Origin: Castellaniella defragrans_A
GTDB lineage: Bacteria; Pseudomonadota; Gammaproteobacteria; Burkholderiales; Burkholderiaceae_B
Length of the DNA: 64,000 nucleotides
Assembly (NCBI RefSeq): GCF_040394755.1
Contig: NZ_JBEBRQ010000001.1
Direction: 5' to 3' (one strand)
In this document: in pieces, positions 42,659-52,000 of the stretch
Position numbering within the stretch: position 1 is the stretch's first letter
Layout: each line of letters starts with the position of its first letter
The notes under the pieces: generated by a model
What the model was told of the DNA's origin: nothing
What the model saw: only the letters and a program-made list of their open reading frames with translations
Databases searched by the model: none
Translations under genes and position numbers: made by a program

Positions 42659-43699
42659 ATGGCGGAAAAAAACAAACCCAGGACGCGCCCGATGACGATG
42701 ATCCAGGCGCTGCGCTCGGCGATGGACATCATGCTCGAGCGCGATGACGACATCGTGATTTTCGGCCAGGATGTTGGCTATTTCGGCGGCGTATTCCGCT
42801 GCACCGAGGGCCTGCAGGCCAAGTACGGCACATCGCGTGTGTTCGATGCGCCCATTTCCGAGAGCGGCATCGTCGGCGCGGCCATCGGCATGGGCGCCTA
42901 TGGCCTGCGTCCGGTCGTCGAGATCCAGTTCGCCGATTATTTCTATCCGGCCACCGACCAGATATTCTCCGAGGCGGCGCGTCTGCGCTATCGGTCGGCG
43001 GGCGGCTACATCGCACCCCTGACCATCCGCATGCCCTGCGGGGGCGGGATCTTCGGGGGGCAGACGCACAGCCAGAGTCCCGAGGCCCTGTTCACCCACG
43101 TTGCCGGCCTGCGCACGGTCATGCCGTCCAATCCCTACGATGCCAAGGGTCTGTTGATCAGCGCCATCGAGAACGACGATCCGGTGATCTTCCTCGAACC
43201 CAAGCGCCTGTACAACGGTCCATTCGACGGCCATCACGACCAGCCGGTCGTGCCCTGGTCCAAGCACCCCCTGGGCAATGTGCCCGAGGGCTATTACACG
43301 GTGCCTCTGGACAGCGCCTCGCTCTACCGCGAGGGCGGGGAACTCACCGTCGTCACCTACGGCACCATGGTCTATGTCGCCGAGGTGGCGGCCCGCGAGG
43401 CGGGCGTCGAGGCCGACATCATCGACTTGCGCAGCATCTGGCCGCTGGACCTGGACACCATCCTGGCCTCGGTGCGCAAGACCGGGCGCTGCGTCGTGCT
43501 GCACGAGGCCACGCGCACCAGCGGCTTTGGCGCCGAGCTGGTCGCCCTGGTGCAGGAGCACTGCTTCTACCACCTCGAGGCGCCGATCGAGCGCATCACC
43601 GGCTGGGACACGCCGTATCCGCATTCGCATGAATGGGCTTATTTTCCGAGTCCCTCGCGGGTGGCCGAGGCGTTCAAGCGCGCTGTGCGGGAGGCATGA
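42659..43699 (+). CDS. bkdA2: Branched-chain 2-oxoacid dehydrogenase E1 beta subunit
   Basis: A 346-residue transketolase-like subunit that completes the E1 active site. Family stretches are MTMIQALRSAMDIMLERD, IFGQDVGYFGGVFR, FDAPISESGIVGAAIGMG and HSQSPEALFTHVAGL. The C-terminal transketolase domain contains DLRSIWPLDLDTILASV and HEATRTSGFGAEL. One base separates the E1 alpha stop from its ATG, and its own stop overlaps the E2 start (ATGATG). Confidence 0.95.
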   Translation: MAEKNKPRTRPMTMIQALRSAMDIMLERDDDIVIFGQDVGYFGGVFRCTEGLQAKYGTSRVFDAPISESGIVGAAIGMGAYGLRPVVEIQFADYFYPATDQIFSEAARLRYRSAGGYIAPLTIRMPCGGGIFGGQTHSQSPEALFTHVAGLRTVMPSNPYDAKGLLISAIENDDPVIFLEPKRLYNGPFDGHHDQPVVPWSKHPLGNVPEGYYTVPLDSASLYREGGELTVVTYGTMVYVAEVAAREAGVEADIIDLRSIWPLDLDTILASVRKTGRCVVLHEATRTSGFGAELVALVQEHCFYHLEAPIERITGWDTPYPHSHEWAYFPSPSRVAEAFKRAVREA

Positions 43700-45039
43700 T
43701 GGGTATTTTCGTCATCAAGATGCCGGATATCGGCGAAGGCATCGCCGAGGTCGAGCTCGCCGGCTGGCATGTCAAAGTGGGCGACCGGGTGGTCGAGGAT
43801 CAGGTCCTGGCCGATGTCATGACCGACAAGGCCACGGTCGAGGTGCCGTCTCCGGTGCATGGCACCGTGATCGCCCTGGGCGGCGGGGTGGGCGATGTCC
43901 TGGCGGTGGGCGCCGAACTCATCCGCCTGGAGGTCGAGGGCGAAGGAAACGCGGATTCTTCCGATGCCGCGCCTGGGGTCGCTGCGCGGGCTGGCGTCCT
44001 GGCGGCGCACACTGTCGAGGCGCCGCAGGCCCGTCATCAGGCCGCGGATGCGGCAGCTGCCCGGCCCGAATCCGGGGCTCTTGCGCCGGTCTCTGTGCCT
44101 GAAGTCCCGGTAGCGGACCGCGTGAGCCCCGTCCAGCGCGCGCCCGCGCGCCCCGAGGGGCAGAAGCCCCTGGCTTCGCCAGCCGTGCGCCGGCGCGCCT
44201 GGGACCTGGGCATCACTTTGCAGTACGTGCCCGGCAGCGGCCCGGCAGGCCGCATCACGCATGGCGATCTGGATGCGTGGCTGGCCCGCGACCGCAACGA
44301 CACCTCGGTTCGCACGACGGCCTTGGCCTACGCGTCGCACAATGACGAGACACAGGTTCCGGTGGTCGGCCTGCGGCGCAAGATCGCGCAAAAAATGCAG
44401 GAATCCAAGCGCCACATTCCGCACTTCACCTACGTCGAGGAAATCGACGTGACCGAGCTCGAGGCCTTGCGCCAGACCCTCAATCAGCAGCACGCCGCCG
44501 CGCGCGGCAAGCTCACGCTGCTGCCGTTCCTGGCGCGGGCCATGATCCTGGCCCTGCGCGAGTATCCGCAGATCAATGCGCGTTACGACGACGAGGCCGG
44601 GGTGGTCACGCAGTATGGGGCGGTGCACCTGGGCATGGCGGCGCAGACGCCCGCCGGCTTGATGGTCCCGGTGCTGCGCCATGCCGAGACGCTCGACCTC
44701 TGGTCCTTCGCGGCCGAGGTGACGCGTCTGGCCGAGGCTGCGCGTAGCGGCAAGGCCGCGCGCGACGAGCTGAGCGGTTCGACCATCACCCTGACCAGTC
44801 TGGGCGCCTTGGGCGGGATCGTGTCCACGCCGGTGATCAATTACCCCGAGGTCGCGATCGTGGGCGTCAACCGCGTGGTCGAGCGGCCGGTGTTCGTCGA
44901 GGGGCGCGTCACCGCGCGCAAGCTCATGAACCTGTCCTCGTCCTTTGATCATCGGGTGGTCGACGGTATGCATGCCGCCGAGTTCATCCAGTGCATCCGG
45001 CGCCTGCTCGAATGCCCGGCCCTGTTGTTCGTGGAGTAA
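43699..45039 (+). CDS. bkdB: Branched-chain 2-oxoacid dehydrogenase E2 (lipoamide acyltransferase)
   Basis: The 446-residue core of the complex. Residues 1-80 are a lipoyl domain with the lipoylated Lys44 in VMTDKATVEVP; an Ala/Pro-rich linker follows; the peripheral-subunit-binding domain spans LASPAVRRRAWDLG; and the catalytic acyltransferase domain ends with the active-site SSFDHRVVDGMHAAEF. The second of two adjacent ATGs (43699) is used, five bases behind GGGAGG. It transfers the branched acyl group to CoA. Confidence 0.95.
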   Translation: MGIFVIKMPDIGEGIAEVELAGWHVKVGDRVVEDQVLADVMTDKATVEVPSPVHGTVIALGGGVGDVLAVGAELIRLEVEGEGNADSSDAAPGVAARAGVLAAHTVEAPQARHQAADAAAARPESGALAPVSVPEVPVADRVSPVQRAPARPEGQKPLASPAVRRRAWDLGITLQYVPGSGPAGRITHGDLDAWLARDRNDTSVRTTALAYASHNDETQVPVVGLRRKIAQKMQESKRHIPHFTYVEEIDVTELEALRQTLNQQHAAARGKLTLLPFLARAMILALREYPQINARYDDEAGVVTQYGAVHLGMAAQTPAGLMVPVLRHAETLDLWSFAAEVTRLAEAARSGKAARDELSGSTITLTSLGALGGIVSTPVINYPEVAIVGVNRVVERPVFVEGRVTARKLMNLSSSFDHRVVDGMHAAEFIQCIRRLLECPALLFVE

Positions 45040-45041
45040 GC

Positions 45042-46460
45042 ATGCAGACGCAAACCAACACCACCTTGCTCATCATCGGCGGCGGCCCGGGGGGCTACGT
45101 GGCCGCCATCCGGGCCGGCCAGCTTGGGATTCCCACCATCCTGGTCGAGGGCGAGGCTCTGGGCGGTACCTGCCTGAACATCGGCTGCATCCCCTCCAAG
45201 GCCCTGATCCACCTGGCCGAGAGATTCCACGAGGCGCAAGCCCTGGCCGCCGGCGATTCGCCTCTGGGCATCCAGGTCCAGGCGCCGACGCTGGATCTGG
45301 CGCGCGGCATCGCCTGGAAGGACGGCATCGTCAAGCGCCTGAGCGCCGGGGTCGGGGCGCTGCTCAAAAAACACAAGGTGACGGTGGTGCGGGGCTGGGC
45401 GCGCATCGTCGACGGCAAAACCGTGGATGTGGCGCTCGCGGCCGCCAAGGGCGCGCGCGCCGGCAGCCAGCGCATCCATTGTGAACACCTGCTGCTTGCC
45501 ACGGGGTCCGAGCCGGTCGCGCTGCCTTTCATGCCGTTTGGCGGTGCGGTCGTGTCCTCGACCGAGGCGCTCTCGCCCGTCACCTTGCCCAGGCGCCTCG
45601 TGGTGGTGGGCGCCGGCTACATCGGCCTGGAACTCGGCACGGTCTATCGCAAGCTGGGCGCCGAGGTGGACGTCATCGAGGCGCAGGACAGGATCCTGCC
45701 GGCCTACGATGCCGAGCTTTCCAAACCGGTCGCCGCCGCGCTCAAGGCGCTGGGCGTGCGGACTCACGTGTCCACGCAACTGCTCGGTCTGGATGGGGAC
45801 GGCAAGGGCGTGCGCATCCAGGGCGAGGACGGCCAGGAGCACACCTTGGCCGCCGATCGCGTGCTGGTGGCGGTGGGCCGCCGCCCGCGCAGCCGCGGCT
45901 TCGGACTCAGCGCCCTGATGCTCGACATGGATGGCCTGGCCGTGCGCGTCGATTCACAGTGCCGGACCTCGATGCGCAATATCTGGGCCATCGGCGACCT
46001 GACCGGCGAGCCCATGCTGGCGCACCGCGCCATGGCGCAAGGCGAGATGGTGGCCGAGTTGGTCGCCGGGCACACCCGGCATTTCGTGCCCGCCGCCATT
46101 GCGGCGGTGTGCTTCACCGACCCCGAAATCGTCACTGCCGGTCTGTCGCCGCGGCAGGCGGCCGAGGCCGGTGTCAATGTGATCGAGGCCAGCTTTCCCT
46201 TCGCGGCCAATGGGCGTTCGATGACGCTGGAGGCCAGCGAGGGTTTCGTGCGGGTCGTCGCCCGCCGCGACAATCACTTGATCGTCGGCTGGCAGGCCGT
46301 CGGGCGCGCGGTGTCCGAGCTGTCGGCGGCATTCTCGCAATCCCTCGAGATGGGCGCGCGGCTCGAAGATGTCGCGGGCACCATCCATGCCCATCCCACG
46401 CTGGGCGAGGCGATCCAGGAGGCGGCGCTGCGGGCGCTGGGGCAGGCGTTGCATATCTGA
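45042..46460 (+). CDS. lpdV: Dihydrolipoyl dehydrogenase (E3) of the branched-chain complex
   Basis: A 472-residue FAD/NAD-dependent oxidoreductase that reoxidises lipoamide. The FAD motif IIGGGPGGYVAAIRAGQLG, the redox-active disulfide GGTCLNIGCIPSKALIH, the NAD motif VVGAGYIGLELGTV and the C-terminal HAHPTLGEAIQEA with the catalytic His-Glu pair are all present. It is the last gene of the bkd operon, three bases after bkdB. The P. putida equivalent is called lpdV (LPD-Val), so the operon is self-sufficient. Confidence 0.95.
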   Translation: MQTQTNTTLLIIGGGPGGYVAAIRAGQLGIPTILVEGEALGGTCLNIGCIPSKALIHLAERFHEAQALAAGDSPLGIQVQAPTLDLARGIAWKDGIVKRLSAGVGALLKKHKVTVVRGWARIVDGKTVDVALAAAKGARAGSQRIHCEHLLLATGSEPVALPFMPFGGAVVSSTEALSPVTLPRRLVVVGAGYIGLELGTVYRKLGAEVDVIEAQDRILPAYDAELSKPVAAALKALGVRTHVSTQLLGLDGDGKGVRIQGEDGQEHTLAADRVLVAVGRRPRSRGFGLSALMLDMDGLAVRVDSQCRTSMRNIWAIGDLTGEPMLAHRAMAQGEMVAELVAGHTRHFVPAAIAAVCFTDPEIVTAGLSPRQAAEAGVNVIEASFPFAANGRSMTLEASEGFVRVVARRDNHLIVGWQAVGRAVSELSAAFSQSLEMGARLEDVAGTIHAHPTLGEAIQEAALRALGQALHI

Positions 46461-46532
46461 TTCGGAATTCAAGAGGGGCCGCCGCGCCCCCGGATCGCTA
46501 CAATGGGATAGTTATCCAAGCCGAGAACTCCC

Positions 46533-47471
46533 ATGAGCGCACACGATGATTTTGCGGAACCCCGCCTCGATTATGTGACCTGCATGAGTCCAGCAGGCAC
46601 GCACCGCATGGCCTATTGGCAGTGGGGCGACCCGGACAATGACCGTGTGCTGTTGTGCGTGCATGGCCTGAGCCGCAGCGGGCGGGATTTCGATATCCTG
46701 GCCCGCGCCCTGGCGCCAGTTTATCGGGTGGTGTGCCCGGATGTGGTGGGGCGGGGCCGTTCCGACTGGCTGGCCGATCCCACGTATTACGTCATTCCCC
46801 AGTACGTGGTGGACATGCTCGTGCTCATCGCGCGCCTGCGGCCAGCGCGCCTGGACTGGGTCGGCACCTCGATGGGCGGGCTGATCGGCCTGGGACTGGC
46901 GGGCACGCTGGCCATGTCGGCAGTCATGCGTCCGGACCGCGGCGCCTGGGGGCTGGGCGAGCAGCCGGATGTCTCCCTCGGGCGCATGGTGTTCAACGAT
47001 ATCGGCCCGACGCTCAATGCCGCAGGATTGGACCGGATCAAGACTTATGTGGGGCAGGATTTCCGCTTCGACAGCTTCGACCAGGCCGTCGATTGCGTGC
47101 GCAGTACCTCGGCCGGGTTCGGTCCCCACGACCAGGCCGGGTGGGAGGACCTGACCCGGCATATGTTCAACGAGCAGGGCGGTCATTGGGTGAAACACTA
47201 CGACCTGAGGATCGCCCAGACTTTCGCGCCGCAGTCACCAGAGACGGTCCAGGCCGCCGAGCAATTGCTGTGGAGCGCCTGGGAGCATCTGCCCACTGAG
47301 TCCCTGGTCCTGCGCGGCGCGCAGTCGGATGTGCTGTTGCGCGAGGTGGCTCGCGAGATGCTGGAACGCAATCCGCGCGCGCGCCTGGTCGAGTTCGCCG
47401 GCGTGGGGCATGCGCCGACCTTGCGCGCGCCCGAGCAGATCGACGCCGTCCGCGACTTTCTGCTGGCCTGA
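46533..47471 (+). CDS. Alpha/beta-fold hydrolase
   Basis: A 312-residue serine hydrolase of unknown substrate. The nucleophile elbow is GTSMGG, the oxyanion region LLCVHGLSRSGRDF, and the C-terminal His is in GVGHAPTLRAPEQ. An acid residue is likely in LRGAQSDVLL. A -10-like TACAAT (46499-46504) lies 30 bases upstream, so it probably has its own promoter, separate from the bkd operon. Homologues are widespread in Burkholderiales. Confidence 0.85.
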   Translation: MSAHDDFAEPRLDYVTCMSPAGTHRMAYWQWGDPDNDRVLLCVHGLSRSGRDFDILARALAPVYRVVCPDVVGRGRSDWLADPTYYVIPQYVVDMLVLIARLRPARLDWVGTSMGGLIGLGLAGTLAMSAVMRPDRGAWGLGEQPDVSLGRMVFNDIGPTLNAAGLDRIKTYVGQDFRFDSFDQAVDCVRSTSAGFGPHDQAGWEDLTRHMFNEQGGHWVKHYDLRIAQTFAPQSPETVQAAEQLLWSAWEHLPTESLVLRGAQSDVLLREVAREMLERNPRARLVEFAGVGHAPTLRAPEQIDAVRDFLLA

Positions 47472-47519
47472 GTCTTTTCCGTTTTCCCGTCCCGGCGGGG
47501 CGGCGGGTGAGGAGCCATC

Positions 47520-48350
47520 ATCAACATCGATCTGCACAGCCATTCCAGCCAGTCCGATGGCCTGCTGCCGCCCGCCGAGGTGGCGGCGCGCGCGCATGCC
47601 AACGGCGTCGACATGTGGGCGCTGAGCGATCACGACGAGCTCTCGGGCCTGGCGCAGGCTGCCGAGGCGGCCGCGCGGCTGGGCCTGCGCTTCGTGCCGG
47701 GCGTCGAGATATCGGTCACCTTTTGCGCTTCGACGATACACATCCTCGGCCTGAATATCGACGCTTCGCATCCAGAACTGGTTCAGGGGCTGGCGGCGGT
47801 GCGCCGCAGCCGCTTCGTTCGCGCCCGCGAGATCGCCGACCGCCTGCTGGCTTGCGGGCTGGGCGAATGTTATGAGGGTGCGCTCGCGCTCGCCGATAAC
47901 CCGGATCTGATCAGTCGCGTCCATTTCGCGCGGTATCTGCATGAGCAGGGCAGGGTGCGAAACATACAGCATGCCTTTGACCGCTACCTCGGCGAGGGCA
48001 AGCCCGCTTATGCGCCGACGCAGTGGGCGTCGATGGCGCAGGCCGTGGGCTGGATTCTGGCGGCCGGCGGCAAAGCCGTGATTGCCCATCCGGGGCGCTA
48101 CCGTTATACCCCCCTGCAATTCGATGCGCTCTACGAGCAATTCAAGGACCTGGGCGGGTGTGGAATCGAGGTGGTGTCCGGCGCCCACACGACCAGGCAA
48201 TACGAGGAATATGCGCAGGTGGCCCTGCGTTACGGTTTCGAGGGGTCGCGCGGGTCCGATTTCCACGGCCCGGCCCGAGGGCGCGCCGATCTGGGCATTT
48301 TGCCCGACCTGCCGGATCAGCTGACGCCGGTCTGGCGCGATTGGATCTAG
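47520..48350 (+). CDS. PHP-domain phosphoesterase, apparently with an AUC start codon
   Basis: A 276-residue metal-dependent phosphoesterase (PHP family; relatives include RNase AM/YciV and 3',5'-nucleoside bisphosphate phosphatases). Metal-binding motifs are DLHSHSSQSDG at the very N-terminus, LSDHDELSG, PGVEIS, IAHPGRY and GSDFHGP. The frame is closed by a TGA at 47508-47510, only eight codons before the first His, and there is no ATG, GTG or TTG between them. The family N-terminus MNIDLHSHS would align with ATC at 47520, five bases behind GAGGAG. The next ATG (47580 region) would delete the essential first motif. Initiation at ATC is therefore inferred; a sequence error (ATG read as ATC) is the alternative. 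Confidence 0.85.
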   Translation: MNIDLHSHSSQSDGLLPPAEVAARAHANGVDMWALSDHDELSGLAQAAEAAARLGLRFVPGVEISVTFCASTIHILGLNIDASHPELVQGLAAVRRSRFVRAREIADRLLACGLGECYEGALALADNPDLISRVHFARYLHEQGRVRNIQHAFDRYLGEGKPAYAPTQWASMAQAVGWILAAGGKAVIAHPGRYRYTPLQFDALYEQFKDLGGCGIEVVSGAHTTRQYEEYAQVALRYGFEGSRGSDFHGPARGRADLGILPDLPDQLTPVWRDWI

Positions 48351-48397
48351 GATGCGCCGCGCATGAGGCCGTGCGCGGTTCCGGTCAGGAGAATGAA

Positions 48398-48949
48398 ATG
48401 AACAAGGCATTCGTCAAGGAATCCGAGGATGCGGATGACGAGGACTTTCCCGACGCCCCGGCGCTGCCCGAGGGGGTCAAGAACTACATGACCGTGCAGG
48501 GGCACCGGGCCTTGCACGACGAGTTGATGCGTTTGATGAACGTCGAGCGCCCCGAGGTGGTGCAGACCGTGTCCTGGGCGGCCTCCAACGGCGACCGGTC
48601 CGAGAACGGCGATTATCTGTATGGCAAAAAGCGCTTGCGCGAGATCGACCGGCGGATCCGTTTCCTCACGCGGCGCCTGGAGCGCGCCGAAGTGGTCGAT
48701 CCGGCCCTGCAGCCCAACAAAAATCAGGTGTTCTTCGGCGCGACCGTCCTGTATTGCGACAAGGCGGGCGAGGAGTTCGAGGTCACCATCGTCGGGGTGG
48801 ACGAGGCCGAGCCGCTGGCCGGGCGCATCAGCTGGGTGTCCCCGGTCGCGCGCGCGCTGATCAAGGCCCGCGAGGGCGATACCGTCACGCTGCGGACTCC
48901 GGCGGGTCTGGACGAGCTCGATGTCCTGAGCATCCGCTATCCGGATTAG
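48398..48949 (+). CDS. greB: Transcription elongation factor GreB
   Basis: A 183-residue factor that stimulates transcript cleavage by backtracked RNA polymerase. The coiled-coil with ASNGDRSENGDYLYGKKRLR, including the acidic tip (Asp and Glu that enter the polymerase channel), and the C-terminal FKBP-like domain (FFGATVLYCDKAGEEFEVTI, SPVARALIKAREGD) are clear. The first 25 residues (KESEDADDEDFPDAP) are an acidic extension not found in E. coli GreB (158). The ATG at 48398 follows CAGGAGA. Confidence 0.94.
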   Translation: MNKAFVKESEDADDEDFPDAPALPEGVKNYMTVQGHRALHDELMRLMNVERPEVVQTVSWAASNGDRSENGDYLYGKKRLREIDRRIRFLTRRLERAEVVDPALQPNKNQVFFGATVLYCDKAGEEFEVTIVGVDEAEPLAGRISWVSPVARALIKAREGDTVTLRTPAGLDELDVLSIRYPD

Positions 48950-48956
48950 TGGGGCG

Positions 48957-48975
48957 TGGCGCCCGGGAGGCGCCA
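48957..48975. terminator. GC-rich hairpin after greB
   Basis: A perfect 7-bp stem TGGCGCC / GGCGCCA with a 5-base loop begins eight bases after the greB stop. No T-run follows, so it may be a weak or rho-assisted terminator. Confidence 0.4.
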
Positions 48976-49044
48976 TATGAGGTTTCATAGGATATCCCGG
49001 GTAAAATAGCAGGCTTCCCTGACCTCTTTTCCCCGTCCAGTCTC

Positions 49045-52000
49045 GTGACCCGCGTCCTCATCATTTCCGGTTCTCCCGCCCTGTCGGCCTTTCGGCGTGC
49101 GCGCCTGTTGCGGGTTTTTTCCGCCAGGGGCCTGCCCGTCGCCTCGGTCGAGGCCCGTTTTCGCTATTACGTCGGGGCAGATGGCGAACTGGATGCGCCG
49201 GCCCGCGAACGGCTGGAGGCCCTGCTGGACGATGGCCAGCCGCGCGAGGCGGCGGCCGTCGAAAAACATGCGCTCGAGTTCATGGTCGTGCCCCGGCCCG
49301 GCACGGTATCCCCCTGGGCGAGCAAGGCCACCGATATCGCGCATAATTGCGGCCTTTCCGCCGTGCGGCGCATCGAGCGTGGTATCCACTATGTGCTGCT
49401 GCCCGAGCGTGGCCTGCTGGGCCGGCGTGAATTCGATGCGGCGCAACGCGCGGCCATTGCGGCGTGCCTGCATGATCGGATGACCGAGGCGGTGGTCGAG
49501 GGTGATTTCGATGGCCAGGCATTGTTTGCGCCCTTGACGGGCGCGCCGGTCCAGGCGATTCCGGTGCTGGCGCACGGCCGCGAGGCACTCGAGGACTGCA
49601 ATGCCGCCCTGGGGCTGGCCCTGTCCGGCGACGAGATCGACTACCTGCTGCGCGCCTACACCGATCTGGGACGCGATCCGAGCGACGTCGAGCTGATGAT
49701 GTTCGCCCAGGCCAACAGCGAACACTGCCGTCACAAGATCTTCAATGCGCGCTGGACGATCGACGGTCAGGCCCAGGAACGCACACTGTTCGACATGATT
49801 CGCGAAACCCATGCGGCGCAGCCCGTGGGCACGGTCGTGGCCTATTCGGACAATGCCGCCGTGATGGCTGGCGGCCCGGTCCGCCTGTTCCATGCGGGCG
49901 GCGGCTCGCCCGTCTATGCGCGCCATGAGGCGCTGGCGCATACCCTGATGAAGGTCGAGACCCACAACCACCCGACCGCCATCGCGCCGTTCCCGGGGGC
50001 CGCCACGGGTGCGGGCGGTGAAATCCGCGACGAGGGCGCGACCGGGCGCGGTTCCAAGCCCAAGGCCGGTCTGACCGGATTCACCGTATCCAGCCTGCGT
50101 TTCGACGATGCGCCAGAGCCTTGGGAGGACGCGGGCGGCGCGCCCGAGCGCATCGCCAGCCCGCTGGACATCATGATCGAGGGGCCGATCGGCGGCGCGG
50201 CGTTCAACAATGAATTCGGTCGTCCCAACTTGCTGGGCTATTTCCGCAGTTTCGAACAGGCGGCCGATGGCGTGCGCTGGGGCTACCACAAGCCCATCAT
50301 GCTGGCCGGCGGTCTGGGCCAGATCGATGCGCGCCTGACTCACAAGGACCCTCTGCCGCCCGGCGCGTTGCTGGTGCAGCTTGGCGGTCCCGGCATGCGG
50401 ATCGGCATGGGCGGCGGGGCCGCCTCCAGCATGGGGGCGGGCGCCAATCAGGCGGAACTCGATTTCGATTCCGTGCAGCGGGGCAATCCCGAGATGCAGC
50501 GCCGCGCGCAGGAGGTCATCGACCGCTGCTGGCAGCAGGGCGAGGGCAATCCCATTCTCGCCATCCACGACGTCGGCGCCGGCGGGCTGTCCAATGCTTT
50601 TCCCGAACTGGTCAATGACGCGGGGCGCGGCGCGGTATTCGAACTCGAGCGCGTGCCGGTCGAGGAGTCGGGCCTGTCTGCTGCCGAGATCTGGAGCAAC
50701 GAGTCCCAGGAGCGCTACGTTCTTGCCGTCCTGCCGGCCGATCTGGAACGCTTTGGCCGCATTGCTGCGCGTGAGCGCTGCCCCTATGCCGTGGTGGGCG
50801 TGGCTACCGAGGAGCGCACCTTGCGCGTCACCCACGGCGAAGGCCTGCCCGGTCTGGATGCGCCGCGTGCTGCGCGGCAGGGCATGCGGCCGGTGGATGT
50901 GCCGGTCGACGCCATCCTGGGCAAGCCGCCGCGCATGACGCGTTCCGCCGAGCACCGGGCATTTCAGGGCGCGGCGCTGGACCTGGCTGACATGGATCTC
51001 GGCGAGACGATCGAGCGCGTGCTGCGTCATCCCACCGTCGCCAATAAATCATTCCTTATCACCATTGGCGACCGCAGCGTCGGTGGCCTGTCGGCGCGCG
51101 ACCAGATGGTAGGGCCCTGGCAAGTGCCGGTGGCCGACTGCGCGGTCACTCTGGCCGACTACGAGCAGGTACGCGGCGAGGCCATGTCCCTGGGCGAGCG
51201 CAGCCCGATTGCGATCCTGGACCCCGCGGCTTCCGGCCGGATGGCGGTCACCGAGGCGCTGACCAACCTGGTTGCGGCCGATGTGGCCCGCCTCGAGGAC
51301 GTCAAACTCTCGGCCAACTGGATGGCCGCCTGTGGCGCATCGGGCCAGGATGCGGCGCTGTACGACACGGTTGCTGCCGTCAGCGACTGGTGCCAGACCC
51401 TGGGCCTGTCGATCCCGGTCGGCAAGGATTCCCTGTCCATGCGGACCGCCTGGGCAGACGAGCAGGGCGAGCATGCCGTGGTGTCGCCGGTCTCGCTGGT
51501 GGTGACGGCGTTTGCCCCGGTGGGCGACGTTCGCGCCACGCTGACGCCGCAACTGCGGACTGACCAGGGCGATACCGTGCTGCTGCTGATCGACCTGGGC
51601 GAGGGGCGCCAGCGCCTGGGCGGCTCGGTCCTTGCCCAGGTGCATGGCGGGATCGGCGACGAGGCGCCCGACATGCGCGATGCTGGAATCCTGCGCGCGG
51701 CCTTTCTCGCCGTGCGCGATCTGGCTGCGCGCGGCCTGGTCCTGGCCTGCCACGACCGTTCGGACGGAGGCCTGCTGGCCGCCGCGGCCGAAATGGCCTT
51801 CGCCGGGCGCGCGGGCGTGTCCCTGAACCTCGACATGCTCACCATCGACCCCCATGAGGCCGATGCCGGCGACTACAAGATCCGGGGCGAGCAGGTCGCC
51901 GTGCTGCGTCACGAGCGCAATCTGTGCGCCTTGTTCAACGAGGAGGCCGGCCTGCTGCTGCAGGTGCGGCGCGACCAGCGCGATGAGGTTCTGGGCAGCC

